From NCBI GenBank assembly GCA_003538625.1, contig DPRR01000019.1, positions 151,504-215,503 of the forward strand: a stretch of DNA of 64,000 bases, in the 5' to 3' direction. This DNA comes from Ignavibacteriales bacterium (lineage in GTDB: Bacteria; Bacteroidota; Ignavibacteria; Ignavibacteriales; Ignavibacteriaceae). Within the stretch, counting starts at the first letter, position 1; each line of letters opens with the position of its first letter. Positions 26,582-35,881 of this stretch are shown in pieces. Below the pieces are notes generated by a model that searched no databases, was not told the DNA's origin, and saw only the letters and a program-made list of their open reading frames with translations. Position numbers and translations under genes: made by a program.

Positions 26582-27445
26582 TTGAAAATTTCCAATTATG
26601 AAATAAAACAGTCAAAACAAGTAAAGCTTTCAGACTATTCGACTAAAGACACCGCCGGGTTTAAATCAAAAGATGAAGCCAAAGAATTGCTGGAACAGAA
26701 TATTGAAAAGATGATTGAACTTCAGGATAAATTATATGCACAGGATAAATATTCTTTGCTTCTTATTTTTCAGGCTATGGATGCCGCCGGAAAAGATAGT
26801 ACAATTAAACACGTTATGAGCGGACTTAATCCACAAGGCACGCAAGTATATAGCTTTAAACAGCCATCTAAAGAAGAACTTGATCACGGATATTTATGGC
26901 GTATTCAAAAAGTTGTACCGGAAAGAGGAAGAATCGGAATTTTTAATCGTTCGCATTATGAGGAGGTTCTTGTTGTTAAAGTGCATGATTTGTTAAAATC
27001 TCAACCTATACCGCAAGATTTAATTGATAAAAATATTTGGCAAAAACGGTATGAGCAAATATCTAACTTTGAAAATTATCTTTATGAAAATGGAACTATA
27101 ATATTAAAATTTTTCTTGCACGTTTCTAAAGACGAACAGAAAGAAAGATTTTTAGCAAGGATTGAAGATCAATCCAAGAATTGGAAATTTTCTGCCGCTG
27201 ATGTTGAAGAAAGAAAATATTGGGATGATTATCAGAAAGCTTATGAAGAAGCAATATCCGCAACAAGCAGAAAAAATGCGCCATGGTACATTATACCTGC
27301 TGATAAAAAATGGTTTGCACGCTTACTTGTAAGCGAGGTAATTGTTGAAACCCTTAAAAAGTTAAAACTTGAATATCTAAAACTTTCTAAAGAGCGATTA
27401 GCAGATTTACAAAAATCCAAAGAAGTACTTTTATCTCAGGATTAA
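26582..27445 (+). CDS. Polyphosphate kinase 2 family protein
   Basis: This 287-residue enzyme of the PPK2 family transfers phosphate between polyphosphate and nucleotides. It has the P-loop-like Walker A (FQAMDAAGKDSTIKHVMSGL), the lid and Walker B segments (KVVPERGRIGIFNRSHYEEV) and the family motif WKFSAADVEERKYWDDYQKA, and continues APWYIIPADKKWFARLLVSE. The length is that of a single-domain PPK2. The start is TTG, supported by AGGAG seven bases upstream; no in-frame ATG precedes the conserved region. AMP- versus ADP-phosphorylating class cannot be told without alignment. Confidence 0.94.
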   Translation: MKISNYEIKQSKQVKLSDYSTKDTAGFKSKDEAKELLEQNIEKMIELQDKLYAQDKYSLLLIFQAMDAAGKDSTIKHVMSGLNPQGTQVYSFKQPSKEELDHGYLWRIQKVVPERGRIGIFNRSHYEEVLVVKVHDLLKSQPIPQDLIDKNIWQKRYEQISNFENYLYENGTIILKFFLHVSKDEQKERFLARIEDQSKNWKFSAADVEERKYWDDYQKAYEEAISATSRKNAPWYIIPADKKWFARLLVSEVIVETLKKLKLEYLKLSKERLADLQKSKEVLLSQD

Positions 27446-27477
27446 AAAAATTACGAAATTATTTTATTCATAAAGTC

Positions 27478-27837
27478 TTAAATAATTTCTTTAATTCTCT
27501 CTGGTGGTCTTGCAAGTATTGCTTTATCACCCTTTTCAACTATTGGTCTTTGTACAAGGTCGGGATTTTTTATCATTAAATCCAATATTTCATTCTCATT
27601 AAGTTTTTCAATTTGTGATTTGAGTTTTTTAAACGCTTCATCATTTTTCCGCAATAGTTCTGATGGTTTCATTTTCATTTTGATCAAAAGCGATTTGAGT
27701 TTGGATTTTGTAAACGGGTCTATGTAATAGTTTATCTTTTCAAAATCAACACCCAGCTCTGAGAAAGCTTTTGCAATTTTTCTGCAAGTAGTGCATGTCG
27801 GTTTTTCATAAACCTTAATTTTATTTAACGATTTCAT
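27478..27837 (-). CDS. ArsC/Spx-like family protein
   Basis: This 119-residue thioredoxin-fold protein has the ArsC-family opening KIKVYEKPTCTTCRKIAKAF with a CXXC (Cys-Thr-Thr-Cys), then INYYIDPFTKSKLKSLLIKM and the Arg-Pro motif VQRPIVEKGDKAILARPPE. True glutaredoxin-type arsenate reductases have one N-terminal catalytic Cys, whereas Spx regulators have CXXC. Here the CXXC is present but Spx context is lacking, so it is best called an ArsC-family reductase-like protein. No ars genes are nearby. It is convergent with ppk2. Confidence 0.85.
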   Translation of the reverse strand: MKSLNKIKVYEKPTCTTCRKIAKAFSELGVDFEKINYYIDPFTKSKLKSLLIKMKMKPSELLRKNDEAFKKLKSQIEKLNENEILDLMIKNPDLVQRPIVEKGDKAILARPPERIKEII

Positions 27838-27983
27838 TTGTATCCCTTATTTAAATATAGTTTTTAATTAGTAACTGCTTTGTTTGAGTCTTAACATAAA
27901 AATATTATCAAAACATTGAACTATTCTAAATAAATCATGTAATTTGATCTATTAAAATATCCATTTTTTCTAAAAGGTAATTT

Positions 27984-30671
27984 ATGAAATATCTTCTTAC
28001 ATTTTTGTTTGCATTTGTAATTTCAGTTGCCTCGTACTCTCAAAATTATAAAGAGGTAAAAATTTATATCCAAACACTTCAGGATATCACTGAATTGCAA
28101 AATCTGGGCTTAGAATTTGATCATCCGCAGATAACAAAAGATAACTCAATTATAGTTTTTTTGGATGAGGATGATTTTCAAAAACTTCAGATGACAAGTT
28201 TTAACTTTGAAATATTAATCGATGATTGGTTTGAATATTACTCAAATCAACCAAAACTTTCAGAATCTGAAAAAGCAGAAATTATGCAGAAGAGTAAAGA
28301 CAGTTATGGTGTGGAAGGATTTGGTTTTGGTTCTATGGGAGGCTTTTATACTTTGGCAGAGGTTATCACCAAATTGGATAGTATGAGACTGCTCTATCCA
28401 AACTTAATTACCAGTAAAGTTTCTATCGGTAATACTGTTGAAAACCGACCTATTTACATGGTAAAGATTTCTGACAATCCTGATGTGGATGAGAACGAAC
28501 CTGAGATACTTTACACTGCTCTTCATCATGCAAGAGAACCACAAAGCATGATGCAAATGATTTATTTTATGTATTATCTTTTAGAAAATTACAGCACAAG
28601 TCCTTCCGTGCAATATATCGTTAATAACCGGGAGTTATATTTTATTCCTGTTTTCAATCCGGATGGATATGAGTACAACCATATTACCAATCCAAATGGC
28701 GGTGGAATGTGGAGAAAGAACCGCAAAAATAATGGTGGAAGTTACGGTGTTGATCTTAACAGAAATTATGGACCATATGTTTACTGGAATGCACCAAATG
28801 GCGGTTCAAGTACAACTCCATCAAGCGATACTTACAGAGGAACAGCACCTTTTTCTGAACCTGAAACAAATAGTATGAAAGAATTTCTTGCAACCAGATA
28901 TTTTAAGAATGCGCTTAATTATCATACTTACAGCAATTTATTGATTTATCCTTATGGTGCTCTTGGACATGAAACTGCTGATACCGCAATTTTCCGTGAG
29001 TTTGCCCGCGATATAACCGCTTATAACGGATACACATATGGACTCGATTTAGAGACTGTCGGTTACAGTACAAGAGGTAACAGTGATGATTATTTTTATG
29101 ATGGTGATACTGTATTAAATCATGGAAAAATATTTGCAATGACCCCGGAAGTTGGAAGTACAGGTTTCTGGCCAAGTCAGGCAGAAATATTTCCGCTTGC
29201 GATCGAAAATTTAAAACCAAATTTATACTATGCTTTAGTTGCGGGTGATTATGTACAACCAATAAATCCTAGTTTTAGCCAGCAATATTTTAATGGTGGA
29301 GATAATGTTGAATTGATTGTTCCTCAATTACGAAATAAAGGATTAAGTGATGCATCAAGTATATCTCTTTCACTGGAATTGGATAATCCTTTAATCACTA
29401 TTACCTCAGGTCCGATAAATGTCGGCGATATTGCAGCACGCACAACAGTCAGCAATAATCAAAATTTCTCATTCACTTTAGATAATACAATGCCTGCAGA
29501 CGTTAATGTTAAAATGTACCTGACTGTTTCTACAGCCGGGACATCTATGTTTACAGATACATTAAGTTTTATAACCGGCACGCCGATAATTGTTTTTGCT
29601 GATACAACAAATGATCCGTTATTACTCTGGAATATTACCGCTACACCATCATTACCAAAGTGGGAAGCAACTAATTTATCATTCCATTCTTCACCAACTT
29701 CATTTACAGATAGTAAAACCGGTAATTATTCAAGCAGTGCCACAGTAACAATGACTTTAAAAAACGCTATCGATCTTTCCGCTAATGATCATCCGAGATT
29801 AAATTTCTGGACAAAGTATGATATTGAAACTGATTATGATTACGGGCAAGTTGAAATATCTACAAATAACGGGAGCACCTGGATTCCGCTTTCAGGTTCA
29901 TATACAAACCCTGGAACAGGGAGTTTTCAACCTTCAGGCGAACCGCTCTATGACGGCATACAATCAAATTGGGTTAACGAAGTAATGGATTTATCTAATT
30001 ATAACTCCAACCAGGTTAAATTTAAATTTGAATTAAAAACAGATGCCTCATTAGTTAAAGATGGCTGGTATGTAGATGATATAGGCGTACTTGTTTATGG
30101 AATTGTACCTGTTGAATTAACATCTTTTACTGCCATTACAAAAAATGAAAATGTTGTATTAAACTGGATTACATCCACAGAAACAAATAATATGGGATTT
30201 GATATTGAAAGAAGATCTGTAAAATCAAATTCAGGCTGGCAAAAGATGGGATTTATTAATGGCAAAGGGACAACAACAGAAAAAACATCTTACTCTTTTG
30301 TTGATAAGAACCCTGTTGAAGGCAAATCTTATTACAGATTAAAACAGATTGATTTCGATGGTTCTTCAAAAATCTATAATTCTATTCAAGTTGATTTTGA
30401 AACCGTAAAAGAATATTCGCTTGCACAAAACTATCCTAATCCATTTAATCCAACCACAGAAATTAATTTCTCACTTGCTAATTCAGGTTACGTTACTCTA
30501 AAAGTATTTAATATTCTTGGGTCTGAGGTTGCTACCCTTATTGATGGATTTATGGAAACTGGTAAGCATAGTGTTAAATTTAATGCGCAGGATTTTACAT
30601 CTGGAGTGTACTTTTACTCAATAAAAGCTGATAACTTTACATCCACCCGTAAAATGATGTTAATGAAATAG
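27984..30671 (+). CDS. Secreted M14 zinc carboxypeptidase with T9SS sorting domain
   Basis: This 895-residue secreted peptidase has a signal peptide (MKYLLTFLFAFVISVASYSQ) and an inhibitory-type prodomain to about residue 125. The M14 catalytic domain (~125-425) shows zinc ligands His and Glu in HHAREPQS (~182-185), His in NYHTYSN (~314), substrate Arg/Asn in VDLNRNYG, and catalytic Glu in MTPEVGSTGFWP (~389). Beta-sandwich domains follow. The final ~85 residues are the T9SS type A tail (YPNPFNPTTEINFSLANSGY, then VTLKVFNILGSEVATLI). It should remove C-terminal amino acids from extracellular proteins. It is monocistronic and followed by a strong hairpin. Confidence 0.96.
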   Translation: MKYLLTFLFAFVISVASYSQNYKEVKIYIQTLQDITELQNLGLEFDHPQITKDNSIIVFLDEDDFQKLQMTSFNFEILIDDWFEYYSNQPKLSESEKAEIMQKSKDSYGVEGFGFGSMGGFYTLAEVITKLDSMRLLYPNLITSKVSIGNTVENRPIYMVKISDNPDVDENEPEILYTALHHAREPQSMMQMIYFMYYLLENYSTSPSVQYIVNNRELYFIPVFNPDGYEYNHITNPNGGGMWRKNRKNNGGSYGVDLNRNYGPYVYWNAPNGGSSTTPSSDTYRGTAPFSEPETNSMKEFLATRYFKNALNYHTYSNLLIYPYGALGHETADTAIFREFARDITAYNGYTYGLDLETVGYSTRGNSDDYFYDGDTVLNHGKIFAMTPEVGSTGFWPSQAEIFPLAIENLKPNLYYALVAGDYVQPINPSFSQQYFNGGDNVELIVPQLRNKGLSDASSISLSLELDNPLITITSGPINVGDIAARTTVSNNQNFSFTLDNTMPADVNVKMYLTVSTAGTSMFTDTLSFITGTPIIVFADTTNDPLLLWNITATPSLPKWEATNLSFHSSPTSFTDSKTGNYSSSATVTMTLKNAIDLSANDHPRLNFWTKYDIETDYDYGQVEISTNNGSTWIPLSGSYTNPGTGSFQPSGEPLYDGIQSNWVNEVMDLSNYNSNQVKFKFELKTDASLVKDGWYVDDIGVLVYGIVPVELTSFTAITKNENVVLNWITSTETNNMGFDIERRSVKSNSGWQKMGFINGKGTTTEKTSYSFVDKNPVEGKSYYRLKQIDFDGSSKIYNSIQVDFETVKEYSLAQNYPNPFNPTTEINFSLANSGYVTLKVFNILGSEVATLIDGFMETGKHSVKFNAQDFTSGVYFYSIKADNFTSTRKMMLMK

Positions 30672-30701
30672 TTTATTGATCTGAATTTTTTGAATAAAAA
30701 A

Positions 30702-30725
30702 AAGGCGATTCATTTGAATCGCCTT
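30702..30725. terminator. Bidirectional terminator between carboxypeptidase and cytochrome genes
   Basis: AAGGCGATTC pairs perfectly with GAATCGCCTT around ATTT. The flanking A-run gives a T-tract for the minus-strand cytochrome gene, so it acts best in that direction, and probably in both. Confidence 0.88.
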
Positions 30726-30745
30726 AGTTCTAAATTTTACTTTAT

Positions 30746-31171
30746 TCATTGCGTAAGCAGATAATCTGCAATCTTACCCAAATCTTTTACATCTTTATTC
30801 CCGTAGGATGGCATAATTCCGTTCGGATATTTTTCTCTGTAAACTTTAAATCTATCTGAATCCATAAATGAATTTGGATTACGAAGATAGTTTATCAGAT
30901 TATCTCTGCTGCTCCAGAACTCTTTTAATCCTTTTAATGTTGGTGCCATATTGGTTCCTGCAAGATCAGCTCCGTGGCAATTTGTGCATCCAAAAGACAT
31001 TACAAGTTTTTCTCCTGTTAATTCTTCAGATGATTGCTGACCCATAGGAGAATCACTCATTCCGGAAAAATCTTTAACCGGCATCTCGTCTTCTTTTGTT
31101 AAACGACCGATCATAAAAAGAATAATAAATAAAATTAAAAAAGCGGCTACCCATATTTGAGGTTTTGTCAT
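30746..31171 (-). CDS. Membrane-anchored monoheme cytochrome c
   Basis: This 141-residue protein has an N-terminal membrane helix (IWVAAFLILFIILFMIGRLT) that probably stays as an anchor. A linker is followed by one c-type heme domain: SFGCTNCHGADLAGTNMAPT has the CXXCH, and the distal Met is in NGIMPSYGNKDV. This is the usual class I cytochrome c fold with a truncated linker between heme site and distal ligand. It should shuttle electrons in the periplasm. The SIMPL-domain gene lies just upstream (41 bases) on the same strand and may be co-transcribed; no oxidase genes are adjacent. Confidence 0.92.
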   Translation of the reverse strand: MTKPQIWVAAFLILFIILFMIGRLTKEDEMPVKDFSGMSDSPMGQQSSEELTGEKLVMSFGCTNCHGADLAGTNMAPTLKGLKEFWSSRDNLINYLRNPNSFMDSDRFKVYREKYPNGIMPSYGNKDVKDLGKIADYLLTQ

Positions 31172-31212
31172 ATTTCCATTATCAATTTGTTAAAGAAAAA
31201 ACTTTGTTAAAA

Positions 31213-31944
31213 CTATTCTATCTCAAAAGATGCATTTACAACTCCAACTATTTCTTTCTCAATAGAACTAAGATCATTTATTCCATAATCAGAAACTGCA
31301 TTCGAAAATTTTGGAGTAATTTGCAGAACGCCCATTCTTGCATTTCGCATAGGACCAAGTTCTCTATCAGTAGCTTCTGCAATTTTTTGTGCTCTTATCA
31401 TCGCATCTTTTGCTGCCGCTGCCTGAATTTCAATTTTCAAATCCGCCATTTTGGTATAATGATATTCCGGCTGCTCAACATTAAAATTTACCCCTTTTTG
31501 AATGAGCGATGTTATATCTAAAGAAATATCTTTAATAAGATTTACATCCGATGATTGAATTTGCATACGCTGGCTGTAAACATATCCTATAACTCTTCCT
31601 GTTTGATAACCTTGTTCGCTCATTTCATAAACAGGATAATTATTTATTGTAAAAAATTCTATTTTGTCTTTAGAAAATCCTTTACCATTAAGATACGTAA
31701 TTAGTATCGGTTTCTGTCTGTTCAATTCTGCATATGCATTTTCAGAAGTTGATGATTGAACAGAAATAGTTCCGCGCAGAAAACCAAGGTCTGAAACGAT
31801 TTCTTTTTTGGCGGATCCGGTTACGCTTATTGTTTGGTTAGCTTGTTGATTCGATTTCCAGGCGTTTGTAAAAACCACAACTCCGATAATGAAGCTAATC
31901 CCAATCAGCACGGCGGGAAGAAACAAATCGCTCTTTTTTTCCAT
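31213..31944 (-). CDS. SIMPL (DUF541) domain membrane-anchored protein
   Basis: I chose ATG 31944 (243 residues, MEKKSDLFLPAVLIGISFII) over a more distal start at 32019 because the signal-anchor begins there. The remainder is the SIMPL/DUF541 domain: TISVTGSAKKEIVSDLGFLR, then VIGYVYSQRMQIQSSDVNLI and AAAAKDAMIRAQKIAEATDR. The domain is periplasmic in known members (Escherichia coli YggE, Brucella BP26) and forms ring-like oligomers associated with oxidative stress protection. Its start is divergent from and close to the DUF255 gene. Confidence 0.92.
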   Translation of the reverse strand: MEKKSDLFLPAVLIGISFIIGVVVFTNAWKSNQQANQTISVTGSAKKEIVSDLGFLRGTISVQSSTSENAYAELNRQKPILITYLNGKGFSKDKIEFFTINNYPVYEMSEQGYQTGRVIGYVYSQRMQIQSSDVNLIKDISLDITSLIQKGVNFNVEQPEYHYTKMADLKIEIQAAAAKDAMIRAQKIAEATDRELGPMRNARMGVLQITPKFSNAVSDYGINDLSSIEKEIVGVVNASFEIE

Positions 31945-32070
31945 TTTTTTTATTGAATTTTTTGTTTTTAAATGTGTTAAAACGTTTGGCAACTTATCAA
32001 AAAAGAGCAATTTTAACAACAGGATTTGATTGGTATCTTATCATACATAATTAACTTTATCTCAAAACTT

Positions 32071-34146
32071 ATGAAAAATCCAAATAAACTTATAAACGAA
32101 AAAAGTCCCTATCTCCTGCAGCATGCTTACAATCCGGTTGACTGGTTTCCGTGGGGTGACGAAGCTTTTGAGAAAGCCCGGAAAGAAGACAAGCCAATTT
32201 TTCTTTCCATCGGTTACTCAACCTGCCACTGGTGTCACGTGATGGAAAAAGAATCATTTGAAGACGAAGACGTTGCAAAATTGATGAACGATACTTTTGT
32301 ATCAATAAAAGTTGATCGCGAAGAGCGTCCGGATATTGATGGAATTTATATGGCAGTTTGCCAGATGATTTCGGGGAGCGGCGGCTGGCCTCTTACAATA
32401 GTGATGACACCTGATAAGAAACCATTTTTTACTGGCACTTATTTTCCTAAGCGCAATAGATTTAATCGAATTGGGATGATGGAGCTGATCCCAAAATTAA
32501 AAGAAGTATGGCAAACTAAAAAAGATGAGGTGCTGAAATCTGCAAATGAAATTTCTTTATCACTTAACAGATTGAATTTGATTTCAGATACAATGGAAAT
32601 TACTGAAACTATTCTTGATAAATCATATAATGAGTTACGAGATCGATTTGATGATATAAATGGTGGTTTTGGCAATGCTCCAAAGTTTCCCTCGCCGCAT
32701 AATCTTTTATTTTTATTGCGTCACTGGAAAAGAAAAAATGAACCCAAAGCACTTGAGATGGTTGAAAAAACATTAACCAAAATGCGGTACGGTGGGGTTT
32801 ATGATCACTTAGGATTTGGATTTGCCCGTTACTCGACTGATCAGCATTGGCTAGTACCCCACTTTGAAAAAATGCTTTATGATCAGGCAATGTTAGCGAT
32901 GGCATACACAGAAACTTATCTGGCAACAAAAAATGATTTTTATAAAAAAATTACTGAAGAAATTTTGGAATATGTTCTCAGAGATATGACACACCCTGAA
33001 GGTGGATTTTATTCCGCAGAAGATGCTGATAGTGAAGGTGAAGAAGGCAAATTTTATTTATGGGATGCTGATGAGATAAGAAATGTTTTGGATAAAAATG
33101 AATCGGATTTTGCAATTAAGATTTTTAATATCGCTGATGACGGTAACTGGATTGATGAATCAAAGGGGATGATGCCTGGAACCAACATTCTACATTTTAA
33201 TAAATCGATAAAAGAATTTTCTGAAGAATTTAACATTAGTGAGAGTGATCTTTTAAATAAGTTAGAATCTATTCGAAAAAAACTTTTTGATTACAGAGAA
33301 AAAAGAATTCATCCGTATAAAGATGATAAAATTTTAACTGATTGGAATGGTTTGATGATCTCTGCATTTGCAAAAGCAGCTCAGGCGTTTAATAATAAAA
33401 AGTTTGCCGATGCTGCTGTTAATGCTTACTCATTTATCGAAAAAAAACTAATGGATAGGGACGGACATTTAATTCATCGTTACCGGAATGATGAGTCCGG
33501 CTTAACTGCACATATAGATGATTATGCATTTATTATTAACGCACTAATTGATCTTTATGAAACAACATTTGAAATCAGATATCTTAAACGATCAGTTCAA
33601 TTAAATGATATATTGATGAAGGAATTCTGGGACGAGAAAAATGGCGGATTTTATTTTGTGTCCTCAACAAGTGAGCAGCTTATTTCCAGACAAAAGGATG
33701 TCTACGATGGTGCAATTCCATCGGGCAATTCAATCGCTTTATTAAATCTTATAAGACTATCCAGATATACGGCTAACATTTATTTTGAAAAGAAAGCTGC
33801 TAAACTTGTAAAACATTTTTCAGGATTTATTTCAAAGTCTCCTTCAGCATTTTGTATGTTTATGTGCGGATTAGACTTTTTGTTTTCATCATCAACAGAA
33901 ATTGTAATTGTTTCTGATCAAACAGACAGTACTTTTACCGAAGGGATAGATTTTATCAGAAGCGTTTATAACCCAAATAAAATTGTGATTAGTAAAGACG
34001 AAAGCAATCAAAGTGAACTTACAGAATTAGTCTCCTTTGTAAAGGAAATGAAACTGAAAAATAATATGACGACATTTTTTGTTTGTCGCGATTATACCTG
34101 CAATCAACCCGTGAATACATTACAGGAATTAAAAAAACTTCTTTAA
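32071..34146 (+). CDS. DUF255 thioredoxin-domain protein (YyaL/SPATA20 family)
   Basis: The start ATG 32071 gives 691 residues; a TTG 45 bases upstream is less likely. The N terminus is the DUF255 thioredoxin-like domain with LINEKSPYLLQHAYNPVDWF and the motif YSTCHWCHVMEKESFED (CXXC Cys-His-Trp-Cys). A long alpha/alpha-barrel of the glycosyl-hydrolase-like type follows (GGVYDHLGFGFARYSTDQHW, PHFEKMLYDQAMLAMAYTET, ILTDWNGLMISAFAKAAQAF). The family is universal but its biochemical role is undefined; redox or sugar-related functions are proposed. Length is normal for the family. Confidence 0.95.
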   Translation: MKNPNKLINEKSPYLLQHAYNPVDWFPWGDEAFEKARKEDKPIFLSIGYSTCHWCHVMEKESFEDEDVAKLMNDTFVSIKVDREERPDIDGIYMAVCQMISGSGGWPLTIVMTPDKKPFFTGTYFPKRNRFNRIGMMELIPKLKEVWQTKKDEVLKSANEISLSLNRLNLISDTMEITETILDKSYNELRDRFDDINGGFGNAPKFPSPHNLLFLLRHWKRKNEPKALEMVEKTLTKMRYGGVYDHLGFGFARYSTDQHWLVPHFEKMLYDQAMLAMAYTETYLATKNDFYKKITEEILEYVLRDMTHPEGGFYSAEDADSEGEEGKFYLWDADEIRNVLDKNESDFAIKIFNIADDGNWIDESKGMMPGTNILHFNKSIKEFSEEFNISESDLLNKLESIRKKLFDYREKRIHPYKDDKILTDWNGLMISAFAKAAQAFNNKKFADAAVNAYSFIEKKLMDRDGHLIHRYRNDESGLTAHIDDYAFIINALIDLYETTFEIRYLKRSVQLNDILMKEFWDEKNGGFYFVSSTSEQLISRQKDVYDGAIPSGNSIALLNLIRLSRYTANIYFEKKAAKLVKHFSGFISKSPSAFCMFMCGLDFLFSSSTEIVIVSDQTDSTFTEGIDFIRSVYNPNKIVISKDESNQSELTELVSFVKEMKLKNNMTTFFVCRDYTCNQPVNTLQELKKLL

Positions 34147-34194
34147 TTATAGCTATTTGTTCATGTTTAAGTAGATATTTAAACTTTGTTAGAC

Positions 34195-34202
34195 TAATTT
34201 TG
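34195..34202 (+). promoter_or_regulatory. Candidate -7 box before the sigma/FecR fusion gene
   Basis: TAATTTTG matches the Bacteroidota TAnnTTTG motif 33 bases before the GTG start. A TTTG -33 box at the right spacing is not clear. Confidence 0.28.
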
Positions 34203-34234
34203 TTGCATTACCTATATAAATCTGGAGATTTAAT

Positions 34235-35803
34235 GTGAGTTCAGATAATAAGTTTGTCAGATCATTAATTGAAAACGCCAAGCAGGGCAACAATGCTGCC
34301 ATTGAACAGCTATTCCAGATGAATCTTGGGAAAATTTATGCATTTGCTTTACGACTTACCGCCAATAAAACCCTGGCTGAAACTATCACAAAACAAACCT
34401 TTATTGAAGCCTGGAAAAAAATGAATTTAGTCCGAACTGATGCTTCATTTCTTAAATGGTTAAGTGCAATTACCGTCTATCAAACCATAGATACGCTTCG
34501 CTCTAAAAAGCAAAAAACAAAAATTGATCATAGTGAGTTAAAAGAACTTGAATCAAAAGATGAACTGGATAAGCATATTCTTGAATTACCTGATCAGGAG
34601 AGAATGATTTTTGTCCTCAATAAAATTGAAGGATATACGATTGAAGAAATTTCTGATCTAATGGGGATTAAAAAAGATCAGGTGAAAAATCATTTAGAAC
34701 TTGCGATACAAAAACTTGTTGAAAGTGAACCTTCTCTTTCTAATGAAGCGGTAATGATAGCAAATATTTCAAAAGTTGTTCCTGAGCTTCAGCCCTCTAA
34801 CCAAGTTAGAGATGGAATCTTTTCATATATAATGGATGAAAAAATTCGTGAGCAAAAAGAGCAGGAATATATTGCCGCAGCCCTGGCTGAAACAGAGAAG
34901 CAGGAAAAAAGCGAAGAAGAAATATTTCCCGAAGCAAAAGAAGAAGTAGCTCAAAAAGAAATTGACAGATCCAAAAAGAATTTTAAAATAAACGTTGAAA
35001 TTTTAAAAAAAGCCGGATACACGATCCTGGGTATAATTATAATAATAGTTCTTTATAATTTTTTAACTTCGTCCGGCGGCGGATGGGAGACCATTCAATT
35101 TACCGGAAAACCTCTATTAGATAATACAATTATGAAGAATGGCGATTTTTTTGACGACCAAAATACTATTAAGACTGATTCAACCTCTTCTGTTACCGTT
35201 TCAATTCCAGATATGGGTAGATTATTAATTGATAATTCAACTATAGTTTCTCGCACTAAAAACAAAAATGAAATAAGTTTAGAAAAGGGTCAAATCAGAA
35301 AATTTGAAGGTGATGCTGCGAGTGTATTTACTGTACTGACTCCTCTCGCAAAATTTACAGAGTTGTACAAAGGGGGGGCATTTCGATTAAATGTTGAAGC
35401 AAGTGGGACATGTAAATTAACAGTTGAAAGCGGTTGGGTTATTGTTAATATTAAAGAATTTGATTCTTACGTTCCAAAGAATTTTGGTTGTTTGATTACA
35501 AGAGGGAAATATGCAATTCCTTATCCTTCGGATTCTTCACCGGAACTAATTAGTCTGCTTGAAAACTTTTCCGGCATTAATGATGTATCTATTGGAACCA
35601 TTTTATCATTGGTTACAAAAAAAGAATCACTTTCACTGTGGCATCTGCTGCAATTAGTCAGCAGCGAAAATCGCTTTATAGTTTTTGATAAACTTAACGA
35701 ACTTGTTCCTGCACCCGGGACTGTTACAAAGGAAGGGATACAAGCTTTAAATAAGTCCATGCTTTTAGATTGGCGCCAAGAGATTGAATTGAAGATGGAT
35801 TAA
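34235..35803 (+). CDS. ECF-like sigma-70 factor fused to membrane-tethered FecR-like domain
   Basis: This 522-residue protein starts at GTG 34235, with GGAG upstream; the overlapping ATG is followed at once by TGA. Residues ~25-90 look like sigma region 2 (IYAFALRLTANKTLAETITK, WLSAITVYQTIDTLR) and ~115-165 like region 4 (LPDQERMIFVLNKIEGYTIE then EISDLMGIKKDQVKNHLELA). A charged linker leads to one membrane helix at ~259-278 (TILGIIIIIVLYNFLTS). The extracytoplasmic part (~295-400) resembles FecR: STSSVTVSIPDMGRLLIDNS, EISLEKGQIRKFEGDAA, CKLTVESGWVIVNI. Sigma and FecR anti-sigma are normally separate proteins, so here they are covalently joined. A tract of seven G lies at 35372-35378. A DNA-binding membrane sensor is an alternative. 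Confidence 0.83.
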   Translation: MSSDNKFVRSLIENAKQGNNAAIEQLFQMNLGKIYAFALRLTANKTLAETITKQTFIEAWKKMNLVRTDASFLKWLSAITVYQTIDTLRSKKQKTKIDHSELKELESKDELDKHILELPDQERMIFVLNKIEGYTIEEISDLMGIKKDQVKNHLELAIQKLVESEPSLSNEAVMIANISKVVPELQPSNQVRDGIFSYIMDEKIREQKEQEYIAAALAETEKQEKSEEEIFPEAKEEVAQKEIDRSKKNFKINVEILKKAGYTILGIIIIIVLYNFLTSSGGGWETIQFTGKPLLDNTIMKNGDFFDDQNTIKTDSTSSVTVSIPDMGRLLIDNSTIVSRTKNKNEISLEKGQIRKFEGDAASVFTVLTPLAKFTELYKGGAFRLNVEASGTCKLTVESGWVIVNIKEFDSYVPKNFGCLITRGKYAIPYPSDSSPELISLLENFSGINDVSIGTILSLVTKKESLSLWHLLQLVSSENRFIVFDKLNELVPAPGTVTKEGIQALNKSMLLDWRQEIELKMD

Positions 35804-35822
35804 TTCATAATACTTCTATTAA

Positions 35823-35855
35823 AAAACCCAATTCATTTTAAGAATTGGGTTTTTA
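35823..35855 (+). terminator. Terminator after the sigma/FecR fusion gene
   Basis: AAAACCCAATTC pairs with GAATTGGGTTTT around ATTTTAA and is followed by T residues. The A-run on the other side lets it serve the convergent lpdA transcript too. Confidence 0.9.
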
Positions 35856-35881
35856 GTTTTAAATGAAAAATAATATAAAAT

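Noticed and set aside
27478..27837. Calling the ArsC/Spx-like gene a true arsenate reductase
   Set aside because: The CXXC differs from the single-Cys active site of glutaredoxin-linked ArsC, and no arsenic genes are nearby.
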